From Caulobacter sp031457805 (GTDB taxonomy: Bacteria; Pseudomonadota; Alphaproteobacteria; Caulobacterales; Caulobacteraceae): a stretch of DNA of 64,000 nucleotides. Below the pieces are notes generated by a model. That model saw nothing but the letters and a program-made list of their open reading frames with translations, was not told the origin of the DNA and did not search any database. Below are positions 50,356 to 59,063 of this stretch, piece after piece. Position 1 is the stretch's first letter. Each line of letters starts with the position of its first letter. The DNA lies in the NCBI RefSeq assembly GCF_031457805.1, contig NZ_JAVDXI010000001.1, positions 989,875 through 1,053,874 on the forward strand, in the 5' to 3' direction. Both the position numbers and the translations under genes were made by a program.

Positions 50356-53300
50356 ACCTTGGACTGTCGGGCCGGCTGACACAGGCCACCATCCGCTCGC
50401 CGCTGACGCCGCTGATCCTGATGGCCGCCATCGCTGTCGGGCTCCTGGCGCTGTTCTCGATCCCCCGCGAAGAGGAGCCGCAGATCAGCGTGCCCATGGT
50501 CGACATCATGGTCGCCGCGCCCGGCCTCTCTGCGCCAGATGCGGTCGAGCTGGTCGGCAAGCCGCTGGAAGCCATCGTCAAGAGCGTCAACGAGGTCGAG
50601 CACGTCTACACCTTCGCCGACGACCACCAGGTGATGGTGACAGCGCGTTTCAAGGTCGGCGTTGATCCCGACGCGGCGGCGGTACGGATCCACGAGAAGG
50701 TCCGCGCCAACTACGACAAGATCCCGGCCGGCGTGCCCGAGCCCCTGATCCAGACGCGCGGCATCAACGACGTGCCGAGCCTGGTGCTGACCCTCTCGCC
50801 CAAGCCGGGCTTCGAGAACCGCTGGACTGACGAGGCGCTGCGCGAAATCGCCGGCAAGCTGAAGACCGAGGTGGCCAAGGTCGACAATGTCGGCCTGACC
50901 TTCATCGTCGGCGGGCGGCCGCGCGAGATTCGCGTCACGCCCGACCCGGCCCGGCTGGCGTTGCGCGGCGTGTCGATGGGCGCGCTGATGGACACGATCC
51001 GGCAGGCCACGCGCGCCTTCCCGGCTGGCGACGTGCGCAACGGCGGCGAGGCGGTGGCCGTCACGGCGGGCCGCGATCTGAAGAGCGCCACCGAAATCGG
51101 TCTTCTGGCCCTGCCCTCCGCCAAGGGCGAAGCGGTCTATGTGCGCGATGTCGCAGCCGTGACCGAAGGCCCGCGCGAGGACCAGACCCAGGTCCGCCGC
51201 TACGCGCGCCTGGAAAGTGGCTGGAGCGAGGCCCCGGCGGTCAGCCTGGCGATCGCCAAGCGCAAGGGGGCGAACGCCGTCGTCGTCTCCGAGGCCGTTC
51301 TGAGCCGCGTGGAGATGCTGAATGGCTCGCTGCTGCCCAGTTCCCTGAACGTCGATGTCACCCGTGACTACGGCGCCACGGCTAATGAAAAGGCCAATGA
51401 GCTGCTCTTCCACCTCGGACTGGCCACCATCTCGATCGTCGTGCTGATCGGCTTGGCCATCGGCTGGCGCGAGGCCGCCGTCACCGCTGTCGTTATCCCG
51501 ACCACCATCTTGCTGACGCTCTTCGCCTCGAACCTGATGGGCTACACCATCAACCGGGTCAGCCTGTTCGCCCTGATCTTCTCGATCGGTATCCTGGTCG
51601 ACGACGCGATCGTCATGATCGAGAACATCGCCCGGCATTGGTCTATGAAGGATGGCCGCAGCCGGATCCAGGCCGCCATCGAAGCGGTGGCTGAGGTCGG
51701 CAATCCAACGGTCGTCGCTACCTTGACCGTGGTTTCAGCCTTGCTGCCGATGCTGTTCGTCTCCGGCCTGATGGGTCCCTACATGGCGCCGATCCCGGTC
51801 AACGCCTCGGCCGCCATGGTGTTCTCGTTCTTCGTCGCCGTGGTCATCGCGCCCTGGCTGATGGTGCGCTTCGCCCGCAAGGCGATGGAAGGCGGCTCGC
51901 ACGGCCATGGCCACGACGACGAGGGCAAGCTGGGCGCGCTCTACCGCCGGGTCGCCGACTGGGTGATCCGCGACCGACGCACCGCCTGGACGTTCCTGGG
52001 CGGCGTCGGCGTCGCCACGGTGTTGGCTTGCGCCATGTTCGCCACCAAGACCGTGACGGTGAAACTGCTGCCGTTCGACAACAAATCCGAGCTGCAGGTG
52101 GTGCTGGACATGCCCGAGGGCACGTCGCTGGAGATCACCCAGCGCACCCTGGCGCAGGCCGCCGCCATCGCCGGAACCCTGCCCGAGACGGTGGCCATCG
52201 ACTCCTATGCCGGGACCGCCTCGCCGTTCAATTTTAACGGCCTGGTGCGCCACTACTACCTGCGCAACCGGCCTGAACAGGGTGATCTTTCGGTCGCGCT
52301 GGCCCCCAAGCATGACCGCAAGCGCTCAAGCCACGCCGTCGCCTTGGACCTGCGCGAGCGCCTGTCGCGTCTCGCCCTTCCTGCCGGCGCAGCCGTCAAG
52401 GTGGTCGAAGCGCCGCCGGGGCCGCCCGTCATGGCCACGCTGCTGGCGGAGATCTACGGTCCCGACGCGGCCACGCGCCGCGCGGTCGCCGACAAGGTCA
52501 AGGCCACGTTCCACGCCGTGCCTTACATCGTCGACATCGACGATAGCTGGGGCGCGCCCCGCCCCACCCTGCGCTTGGTCCCCGATCGCACGCGCTTGGA
52601 GGCCCTAGGTGTCTCCGACCGCGAGGTGCTGGAGTCGATCGGCGCGGCTTTCGGGGGCCAGGTGGTTGGCTACGCCCATCGTGGCGAGGGCCGCGATCCC
52701 TTGGAGATCGCCGTACGCCTTCCCCAGAACGCCCGCACCTGGGGCGAAGTCCTTGGCGCGACGCCAGTCGCCCGCGCCGCAGACGGCCGTCTCGTCGAAC
52801 TGTCCGAAGTTGTCGAGGCCAAGCGCGAAGTCGGCTCGACCCACGTGTTCCGCCGGGACGGCCGCGACGTCGATATGGTCATGGCCGAACTGGCCGGCGC
52901 CTATGAGGCGCCGATCTACGGCATGATGGACGTCAACAAGCGCCTGCGCGACATCGACTGGGGCGCCACGCCCAAGCCCGACATCCGCTTGAACGGCCAG
53001 CCCAGCGACGAAAGTCGTCCGACGGTGCTGTGGGACGGCGAATGGGAGATCACCTGGGTGACCTTCCGCGACATGGGCGCAGCCTTCGGCGTGGCGATCC
53101 TCGGCATCTATGTGTTGGTGGTGGCGCAGTTCAAAAGCTTCCGCCTGCCGCTGGTGATCTTGACCCCTATCCCGCTGACGCTGGTCGGCATCGTCCTAGG
53201 TCATATCCTGTTCCAGGCGCCGTTCACCGCCACCTCAATGATCGGCTTCATCGCCCTGGCCGGGATCATCGTGCGCAACTCGATCCTGCTGGTTGATTTC

Positions 53301-53564
53301 ATCCGCCACAGCGCCGAAGGCGGCGCCCCCCTGCGCGAGGTGTTGCTGACGGCCGGCGCGATCCGTTTCAAGCCGATCCTGCTGACCGCGCTGGCGGCCA
53401 TGATCGGCGCGGCGGTGATCCTGACCGATCCGATCTTCCAGGGCCTGGCGATCTCGCTGCTGTTTGGCCTCGCCTCCTCGACCGTCCTTACGGTTTTAGT
53501 CATCCCGGCGATCTATGTCGTCCTGCGCGACCCGGATGCGCCCGTGAAACCCAAGGCCGCTTGA
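50352..53564 (+). CDS. RND efflux pump permease
   Basis: 1070 residues, inner-membrane drug:proton antiporter (HAE1-like). TM4 proton-relay motif GILVDDAIVMIENIARHW, TM10-11 region LVILTPIPLTLVGIVLG, GFIALAGIIVRNSILLVDFI. A His-rich stretch SHGHGHDDEG near residue 517 is unusual for drug pumps and suggests a metal or sensor role. Forms a tripartite complex with the adaptor and a TolC protein. Substrate unknown; its regulation by sulfide is inferred from the operon. Confidence 0.94.
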   Translation: MNLGLSGRLTQATIRSPLTPLILMAAIAVGLLALFSIPREEEPQISVPMVDIMVAAPGLSAPDAVELVGKPLEAIVKSVNEVEHVYTFADDHQVMVTARFKVGVDPDAAAVRIHEKVRANYDKIPAGVPEPLIQTRGINDVPSLVLTLSPKPGFENRWTDEALREIAGKLKTEVAKVDNVGLTFIVGGRPREIRVTPDPARLALRGVSMGALMDTIRQATRAFPAGDVRNGGEAVAVTAGRDLKSATEIGLLALPSAKGEAVYVRDVAAVTEGPREDQTQVRRYARLESGWSEAPAVSLAIAKRKGANAVVVSEAVLSRVEMLNGSLLPSSLNVDVTRDYGATANEKANELLFHLGLATISIVVLIGLAIGWREAAVTAVVIPTTILLTLFASNLMGYTINRVSLFALIFSIGILVDDAIVMIENIARHWSMKDGRSRIQAAIEAVAEVGNPTVVATLTVVSALLPMLFVSGLMGPYMAPIPVNASAAMVFSFFVAVVIAPWLMVRFARKAMEGGSHGHGHDDEGKLGALYRRVADWVIRDRRTAWTFLGGVGVATVLACAMFATKTVTVKLLPFDNKSELQVVLDMPEGTSLEITQRTLAQAAAIAGTLPETVAIDSYAGTASPFNFNGLVRHYYLRNRPEQGDLSVALAPKHDRKRSSHAVALDLRERLSRLALPAGAAVKVVEAPPGPPVMATLLAEIYGPDAATRRAVADKVKATFHAVPYIVDIDDSWGAPRPTLRLVPDRTRLEALGVSDREVLESIGAAFGGQVVGYAHRGEGRDPLEIAVRLPQNARTWGEVLGATPVARAADGRLVELSEVVEAKREVGSTHVFRRDGRDVDMVMAELAGAYEAPIYGMMDVNKRLRDIDWGATPKPDIRLNGQPSDESRPTVLWDGEWEITWVTFRDMGAAFGVAILGIYVLVVAQFKSFRLPLVILTPIPLTLVGIVLGHILFQAPFTATSMIGFIALAGIIVRNSILLVDFIRHSAEGGAPLREVLLTAGAIRFKPILLTALAAMIGAAVILTDPIFQGLAISLLFGLASSTVLTVLVIPAIYVVLRDPDAPVKPKAA

Positions 53565-53595
53565 TCCTGAACCCCACGTTTCTACATTGGCTCCA

Positions 53596-53928
53596 ATGAC
53601 CGCTCCCGCCATTTCCTGTCACGCGCCCTCCGATGTCGCCGATCTGCGCGCCTGCGCCAGCGACGCGGCGCGCCTGCTGAAACTGCTGGCCAACGAGCAG
53701 CGCCTGCTGCTGCTTTGCCGGCTGGCGGATGGCGAGGCGTCCGTGGGCGAGCTCTCCGAGCATGCGGGCTTGGCCCAGTCAGCGACTTCGCAGCATCTGG
53801 CCAAGATGCGCGCTGAGGGGCTGGTGGCGACCCGCCGGGAAGCCCAGACAATCTACTACAGCCTCAGCGACCCGAACGCAGCGCGCGTGCTGGGCACCCT
53901 ATCGGATATCTACCGCACCGCAGGCTGA
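53596..53928 (+). CDS. bigR: ArsR-family repressor, BigR/SqrR-like
   Basis: 110 residues, winged helix: LLKLLANEQRLLLLCRLADGE, SVGELSEHAGLAQSATSQHL (recognition helix), MRAEGLVATRREAQTIYYSL. Cys41 aligns with the conserved first sensor Cys of BigR/SqrR. The second, C-terminal Cys is missing (the protein ends SDIYRTAG), but Cys8 and Cys20 are at the N-terminus. Last gene of the rhodanese-pump operon, which by analogy it represses until sulfide/persulfide accumulates. ATG 53596 is preferred over TTG 53587. Confidence 0.78.
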   Translation: MTAPAISCHAPSDVADLRACASDAARLLKLLANEQRLLLLCRLADGEASVGELSEHAGLAQSATSQHLAKMRAEGLVATRREAQTIYYSLSDPNAARVLGTLSDIYRTAG

Positions 53929-53931
53929 GGC

Positions 53932-54708
53932 CTAGAGCCCGCCCGTCGCGCGCCAAGCGACATAGGCCGCCACGATCAAAACCAACGCGGCGAACAGTCG
54001 GCGCGCCAGCAACGCGCGACCCGCCAAAAGGGTCGCGCCCTTGACGCCGACAACCCCACCAAGCGCGCCGCCCAACACGAACACGCCGGCGATCTTCCAG
54101 TCGACCCAGCCTGACAGCGCGTAGTTAAAGGACGTCGCCGCCCCAAACAGCGCGACCGAAACCAGCGACGAAGCGGCAGCATTGGCCAAGGTCATGCCCG
54201 TGGCCGCCATCAGACCTGGCACGATCAGAAAGCCCCCGCCGATGCCAAAAAAGCCCGCGGCCGCCCCAGTCATGACCCCGAGCGGCGCCAGGCGCCGAAC
54301 CAGCGGCCACGTAATATGAACGTCGGGATCGCCTTCCGAGCGCGGCCTGCGCATCATCGAGACAGCGATCGCCGCCATGGCCAAGGCGAAGAACAGCAGC
54401 AGCCTTTGCCCGTCGATCAGCTTGGCGACGCTGGAGCCGAGGAAAGATCCAAGCAGTCCTGCGGTCGCAAAAACGCTGGCGCAGGGCCATTTGACCCGCC
54501 CACCGCGCCAGTGACCGGCCAGGTTCGCCACAGCGTTGACCGCGACTGCGGCGGCCGAGGTGCCGATCGCCACGTGCGGGTCGCGCACACCGATCACGTA
54601 GAGCAAGAGCGGCGTCGCCAGCACTGAGCCGCCGCCGCCGAACAAGCCCAGCAAAGCCCCGACCAAGGCGCCGCTGGCCAGGGTGGTCGCGACTGTGATC
54701 ATGTCCAT
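53932..54708 (-). CDS. TauE/SafE-family sulfite/organosulfonate exporter
   Basis: 258 residues from ATG 54708. Duplicate TauE motifs: ATTLASGALVGALLGLFGGGGSVLATPLL and PLGVMTGAAAGFFGIGGGFLIVPGLMAATGM, with multiple TM helices. Inner-membrane export of sulfite, the end product of persulfide oxidation. Divergent from the MBL gene across the tandem-repeat operator; convergent with bigR. Confidence 0.9.
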   Translation of the reverse strand: MDMITVATTLASGALVGALLGLFGGGGSVLATPLLLYVIGVRDPHVAIGTSAAAVAVNAVANLAGHWRGGRVKWPCASVFATAGLLGSFLGSSVAKLIDGQRLLLFFALAMAAIAVSMMRRPRSEGDPDVHITWPLVRRLAPLGVMTGAAAGFFGIGGGFLIVPGLMAATGMTLANAAASSLVSVALFGAATSFNYALSGWVDWKIAGVFVLGGALGGVVGVKGATLLAGRALLARRLFAALVLIVAAYVAWRATGGL

Positions 54709-54724
54709 GAGCGCCTCGATCAGG

Positions 54725-54755
54725 CTTGATATATTCGCATATTCGCATATATACA
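54725..54755. promoter_or_regulatory. Divergent operator with ATATTCGC tandem repeats
   Basis: CTTGATAT at 54725-54732 and ATATACAAG at 54749-54757 frame two direct copies of ATATTCGC (54731-54738, 54739-54746). The core matches the other two sites of the island. Placed between the exporter and the persulfide-dioxygenase-like gene. Confidence 0.6.
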
Positions 54756-54786
54756 AGCACACTGGATATCAAGCTGGAACTCGACC

Positions 54787-55704
54787 ATGGCCTTGCCGGA
54801 CATCGCCCTAGAGACCGCCCGTCGTCTGGCCGACACCCGCACCGGCCCGGAGGTCAAGGCCTTCTTCGACGCCGACACTTTCACCGTGTCGTATGTCGTC
54901 AAGGACCCGGCGTCCAACGCCTGCGCGATCATCGACAGCGTCCTCGACTTCGATCCGGCCTCCGGGCGCACCCGTCGCTCGAGCGCCGACAAGATCATCG
55001 ACCACGTCCAACGCGAAGGTTTGAAGGTCGAGTGGATCCTGGAGACCCACGCCCATGCCGACCACCTGTCGGCGGCGCCTTATCTCCAGAGCAAGCTCGG
55101 CGGCAAGATCGCCATCGGCGCGCACATCACCGCCGTGCAGCGGGTGTTTGGCGCCCTGTTTGGTCTTGGCGGCGACTTTTCGGCCGACGGTCGTCAGTTT
55201 GATCACCTGTTCCAGGATGGCGAGCATTTTCGCATCGGCGGCCTGGACGCGGTCGTACTCCACACGCCTGGCCATACACCCGCTTGCGTCAGCTACGTGG
55301 TCGGCGACGCCGTTTTCGTGGGCGACACCCTGTTCATGCCCGACTATGGCTCGGCGCGGTGCGACTTTCCGGGCGGCGATGCAGCCACGCTCTTCGCCTC
55401 GGTCCGCCGTCTTCTCTCGCTACCGCCCCAGACCCGCATGTTCCTGTGCCACGACTACCTGCCAGCAGGACGGACGGATTATCGGTGGGAAACCACCGTC
55501 GCTGAGCAAAACGCGGACAACATCCACCTTCATGCAGGCGTCAGCCAAGCCGAGTTCGTCGCACAGCGTCGTGCTCGGGACGCCACCCTGCCCATGCCAC
55601 GCCTCCTCCTGCCGTCCGTGCAGGTCAACATCCAGGCCGGCCATCTCCCTGAGCCCGAAGCCAACGGCGTTCGTTATCTAAAGCTGCCAATCGACGCGGT
55701 CTGA
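54787..55704 (+). CDS. Metallo-beta-lactamase-fold persulfide dioxygenase-like (Blh/PDO)
   Basis: 305 residues. Metal motif THAHADHLS (His88, His90, Asp92, His93), HTPGHTPACVSYVVGDAVFVGDTLF (His159/163, Asp180), MFLCHDYLP (His222). Matches ETHE1/Blh persulfide dioxygenases, oxidising glutathione persulfide to sulfite, which the divergent TauE-like protein could export. Only a relaxed iron site is expected. Adjacent to IS1111. Confidence 0.85.
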   Translation: MALPDIALETARRLADTRTGPEVKAFFDADTFTVSYVVKDPASNACAIIDSVLDFDPASGRTRRSSADKIIDHVQREGLKVEWILETHAHADHLSAAPYLQSKLGGKIAIGAHITAVQRVFGALFGLGGDFSADGRQFDHLFQDGEHFRIGGLDAVVLHTPGHTPACVSYVVGDAVFVGDTLFMPDYGSARCDFPGGDAATLFASVRRLLSLPPQTRMFLCHDYLPAGRTDYRWETTVAEQNADNIHLHAGVSQAEFVAQRRARDATLPMPRLLLPSVQVNIQAGHLPEPEANGVRYLKLPIDAV

Positions 55705-55846
55705 GCCCCCGTGAGGAATGGAGCATGGATCTTGGCGCACCTTCCAAACCCCAACTTGCGCCAGAAGCATGCGTAATCGGGCAGACCCCTGAAGGGTCGA
55801 GCTCCCAGTAAGGTCGCGGTTTCAGCCGAGACGAAGGGAGACGACG

Positions 55847-56875
55847 ATGTTCTACGCTGCGTTGGATGTGTCGCTGCGGTCAGTAGCGATCTGCATCATC
55901 GATCAGAACGGCAAGGTGCGCCTCGAGGGGTCCGCGCCGTCCGAGGTCCCGAACCTGGTCCGTTGCCTGCGTGAGTTTGGCGAGCCGATCCACCAGGTTG
56001 GGTTCGAGGCTGGCACGCTGACCCAGCACTTGACCTACGGCCTGACCGAAGCCGGCTTCGACGTGGTGTGCATGGAGGCTCGCCAGGTGAACGCGGCGCT
56101 GTCAGCGATGCGCAACAAGACCGACAAGCACGACGCCCGCGGCATCGCTCAGATCCTGCGGTCTGGCTGGTACAGCCGGGTGCATGTGAAGAGCGTCGAG
56201 AGCCACCACCTGCGCGCCCTGATCTCCTGTCGGAAGGTGATGCAGCGCAAGTGCATCGACCTGGAGAACGAGATCCGTGGGCTGCTGAAGATATTCGGCG
56301 TGAAGCTGCCGCTGCGGCTGTCGCGTGGCGGCTTCGACATCGCCGTGCGCGACACCATCGAGAGTGACCCCGCGCTCAGCCACGCCCTGCTGCCGATGCT
56401 GCAGGCCAGGCGCGTGCTGTTCGACACCTTCACCGAACTCGATCGCCGCGTGCGCAAGGCCGCCCATGCCGATCCGATCTGCCAGCGCTTCATGGGCGTG
56501 CCGGGCGTAGGCGAGATCACCGCTCTCAGCTTCAAGGCCGCCGTCGACGACCCTACCCGCTTCAAGAGCTCGCGCACCGTCGGCGCCCATTTTGGCCTGA
56601 CGCCAAGACGCTTCCAGTCCGGCGAGAAAGACAACCCCGGCCGCATCTCCCACGCCGGCGACGCCGACGTACGCACCACGCTCTATGCAGCCGCCAACGC
56701 CATGCTGATGCGCTCCATCAGATGGACCAGCCTCAAGGCCTGGGGCGTGCGGCTGATGAAGACCAAGGGCCGCCGGCGCGCCATCGTCGCCCTGGCCCGT
56801 AGGATCGCTGTCGTCCTGCACCGCATGTGGGTCGATGGCTCAGACTTCCGCCCCGGATCGGAGGCTGCGGCATGA
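55847..56875 (+). CDS. IS110/IS1111 DEDD transposase
   Basis: 342 residues, N-terminal RuvC-like domain with Asp7 (ALDVSL), Glu54 (GFEAGTLTQ), Asp93 and Asp96 (TDKHDARG), then a coiled segment and the C-terminal Tnp domain with MGVPGVGEITALSF and NPGRISHAGDADVRTTLY containing the conserved serine. Complete; no frameshift. Confidence 0.95.
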   Translation: MFYAALDVSLRSVAICIIDQNGKVRLEGSAPSEVPNLVRCLREFGEPIHQVGFEAGTLTQHLTYGLTEAGFDVVCMEARQVNAALSAMRNKTDKHDARGIAQILRSGWYSRVHVKSVESHHLRALISCRKVMQRKCIDLENEIRGLLKIFGVKLPLRLSRGGFDIAVRDTIESDPALSHALLPMLQARRVLFDTFTELDRRVRKAAHADPICQRFMGVPGVGEITALSFKAAVDDPTRFKSSRTVGAHFGLTPRRFQSGEKDNPGRISHAGDADVRTTLYAAANAMLMRSIRWTSLKAWGVRLMKTKGRRRAIVALARRIAVVLHRMWVDGSDFRPGSEAAA

Positions 56876-57112
56876 CCTGACCCTCATAGCCCACCGTCAA
56901 GATCCTGGCCGGATCGTCCCATGCGGACGACGGGATGGATGAAGCCGCATACGGCAGTTGCACCTTCAAGTGCGTCCATAAGCACGGCTCTCCAGACCCT
57001 GATCCCATGCATGCGTGCAGCGGCTCCGCTCGCTAGGAGCCACCAGACTGCGAAGAGAAGCTTGACCCGCGTGAACGACCCCGGCCCATCAGATCAGCGA
57101 GCTTGACCCCTA
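56876..57112 (+). ncRNA. Candidate bridge/seek RNA region of the IS1111-group element
   Basis: Between the transposase stop and the right inverted repeat lies a gene-less 237 nt, the position of guide (bridge/seek) RNAs in IS1111-type elements. It contains several self-complementary short segments, for example GCGGCTCC and GGAGCC around 57020-57043. I could not fold it. Confidence 0.45.
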
Positions 57113-57317
57113 TGCCCGATTAGAGAAGCTGTCGTTGGCTTGGTTCCAGGAACCGGACATTCGCTGGATGCTCCCCAAGCGCTCTAGCCGGGCTCCACCA
57201 ACACAAGTATTTGGGGCTGCGAAGTTCGGATCGCCCCATGCACCCAATCATCGTCTTGCCATTCGGAGTACGAAACACGACGATACGAAGCAGCATTCGA
57301 AGCGCTGAGGAGAGGCC

Positions 57318-57752
57318 GTGATTGTTGGGAAGAACCGTCGGCTAGGTCGTTGTGTGGGGGCTTTAGCCGTCATGCTGATGGCCCTGCTCGTGGTTCGCGC
57401 ACCCGCCGTAACCGTCGATCGGCTCCTGCATGACACTGGCCAGGTCCATTCCGCAAACGCCTTCGCGGGCGCGCTGGTCGACCTTCATGAGCATGAGCAA
57501 GAGGCGGAGCACGCCCAGCTGAAATCCGCAGCTGACCAAGAAGAGGTCGACGCCGACGGGGGCAGCTCGGCTTTGCATCATCATCATCATCACGATAGCC
57601 CATCGATCTATGGACTACCGGAAGGCTCGGGCCTGATGGTCACGTGGTCGTCTTCGCCACTGCCTTTCAGGCTGAATAACGATTTACGCCAAGGGATAGA
57701 CGCGCTCCTGCAGGACCGACCGCCCAAAGCCCTCCTCGTTTACGTCGCCTGA
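57318..57752 (+). CDS. His-rich small membrane-anchored protein upstream of czc
   Basis: 144 residues, GTG start with GGAG 5 nt upstream. One N-terminal TM helix or signal (CVGALAVMLMALLVV), then periplasmic with His38, 44, 57, 59, 65 and a run of six His at 87-92 followed by Asp. Likely metal sensing or buffering for the czcCBA operon 45 nt downstream. No family recognised. A divergent shadow frame with Met/Asp repeats is not credible. Confidence 0.7.
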   Translation: MIVGKNRRLGRCVGALAVMLMALLVVRAPAVTVDRLLHDTGQVHSANAFAGALVDLHEHEQEAEHAQLKSAADQEEVDADGGSSALHHHHHHDSPSIYGLPEGSGLMVTWSSSPLPFRLNNDLRQGIDALLQDRPPKALLVYVA

Positions 57753-57797
57753 TCCGCGCGGCCCCGGGCCGCGCTCCCGCACGTTCGAGGATTTTCC

Positions 57798-59063
57798 ATG
57801 TTCGCCCCTCACCAAGGCCGCGCCCTGCGGCCCTGGCTGCTCGCCACGGCGCTCGCCCTGGCGACCACCGTCTCGGCCCACGCCGAGCCCCTGACCCTGC
57901 CTGAGGCCCTGAGTCTCGCGGCCAAGGCCGACCCAGCCCGCCCGGCTCTCGCCGCCCGCCTTTCAGCCGCCGAGGCCGGCGCCCGCCAAGCCGCCGTCCG
58001 CCCAAACCCCGTCATCGGCCTTGAGGTCGAGGATGTGGCCGGAAGCGGGTCCTACTCGCTGGTCGATCGCGCCCAGGCGACAATCTACTACCAGCAGAGC
58101 CAGGAACGCGGCGGCAAGCGCGCCGCCCGCACCGCCCTAGCCAGGAGCGATATCGCCCTGGCGCGGCTGCGCGACGATGTCCGGGTGCTCGACCTCTTCC
58201 ACGAGGTGGAGTTGATCTGGATCGACGCTGTCGCCGCCGAGGCCGAGGCCCGCCTCGCCGCAGATCGCCTGGCCATCGCCGAGCGCGCCCAGGCCGAGGT
58301 AGGCCGCCGCGTCCGCGCCGCCCGCGACCCGCTGTTCGCCGGCGCCCGCGCAGACGCCCAGGTCGCCGAAGCCAGGATCACCCTGGCCCAGGCGACGACC
58401 AAGGCGGCCAATGCGCGCCACGCCCTTTCGGCCTTCTGGGGCGGGGGCGAGATTGAGATCGACCCGGCCGTGCTGGAAAACCTCACCGCCGCCGATCAGG
58501 TTGCGGCTCCGGCGTCGCCTACCGACCTTGCCCTGCTGGACGCCCAGCGCGACCTGGCCAGGGCCAAGGTGCGGGTCGAGGAAAGCAAGGCCGTCCAGGA
58601 TCCGACCTGGCGCGCTGGCCTGCGCTATCTGAACGACGGCGGCGATGTCGCCGCGATCGTCGGGGGCTCGATCCCGTTTGGGCGTTACGACACCAATCGC
58701 GGCGCCATCGACCAGGCGCGCGCCGCCCAGACCGCCGCCGATCTCGACTTGATCGGCGCCAAGATGGTGTTTGAGCGCAAGATCGCCGCCGTCCAGGCCT
58801 CGCTCGCCCAGAAGGCCGTTGAGGCGAGGCGGATCGACACCGAGATCATCCCCGCCAACGCCCGCACCGTCGACCTCGTGCGCGAGGGCTTCAACCGGGG
58901 CGGCTTCTCATACCTCGACGTGCTTGAAGCCCAGAAAGCCCTGATCGACGCCCGATCGCGCCGACTGACTGTCCTCAAATCCTTCCAGATCGACCGCGCC
59001 CAGCTCAACCGCCTGACCGGCGCCTTTGCGAGCCTGGTTCCCGCCTCGGAGACCGCCCGATGA
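57798..59063 (+). CDS. czcC: CzcC-like outer-membrane efflux protein
   Basis: 421 residues. Signal peptide ending SAHA, two TolC-like repeats (LTLPEALSLAAKADPARPAL; EVEDVAGSGSYSLVDRAQATIYYQQ; VREGFNRGGFSYLDVLEAQKAL). Outer-membrane duct of a heavy-metal RND system. Overlaps czcB by 4 nt. Gene order C-B-A is typical. Confidence 0.9.
   Translation: MFAPHQGRALRPWLLATALALATTVSAHAEPLTLPEALSLAAKADPARPALAARLSAAEAGARQAAVRPNPVIGLEVEDVAGSGSYSLVDRAQATIYYQQSQERGGKRAARTALARSDIALARLRDDVRVLDLFHEVELIWIDAVAAEAEARLAADRLAIAERAQAEVGRRVRAARDPLFAGARADAQVAEARITLAQATTKAANARHALSAFWGGGEIEIDPAVLENLTAADQVAAPASPTDLALLDAQRDLARAKVRVEESKAVQDPTWRAGLRYLNDGGDVAAIVGGSIPFGRYDTNRGAIDQARAAQTAADLDLIGAKMVFERKIAAVQASLAQKAVEARRIDTEIIPANARTVDLVREGFNRGGFSYLDVLEAQKALIDARSRRLTVLKSFQIDRAQLNRLTGAFASLVPASETAR

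Larger units (their letters stand above)
55774..57122 (+). mobile_element. IS110-family element, IS1111 group
   Basis: Subterminal inverted repeats TAATCGGGCA (55774-55783) and TGCCCGATTA (57113-57122) flank a DEDD transposase and a 237-nt non-coding 3' region. The repeats and non-coding right arm are typical of the IS1111 group. The outer ends lie a few nt outside. Confidence 0.85.
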
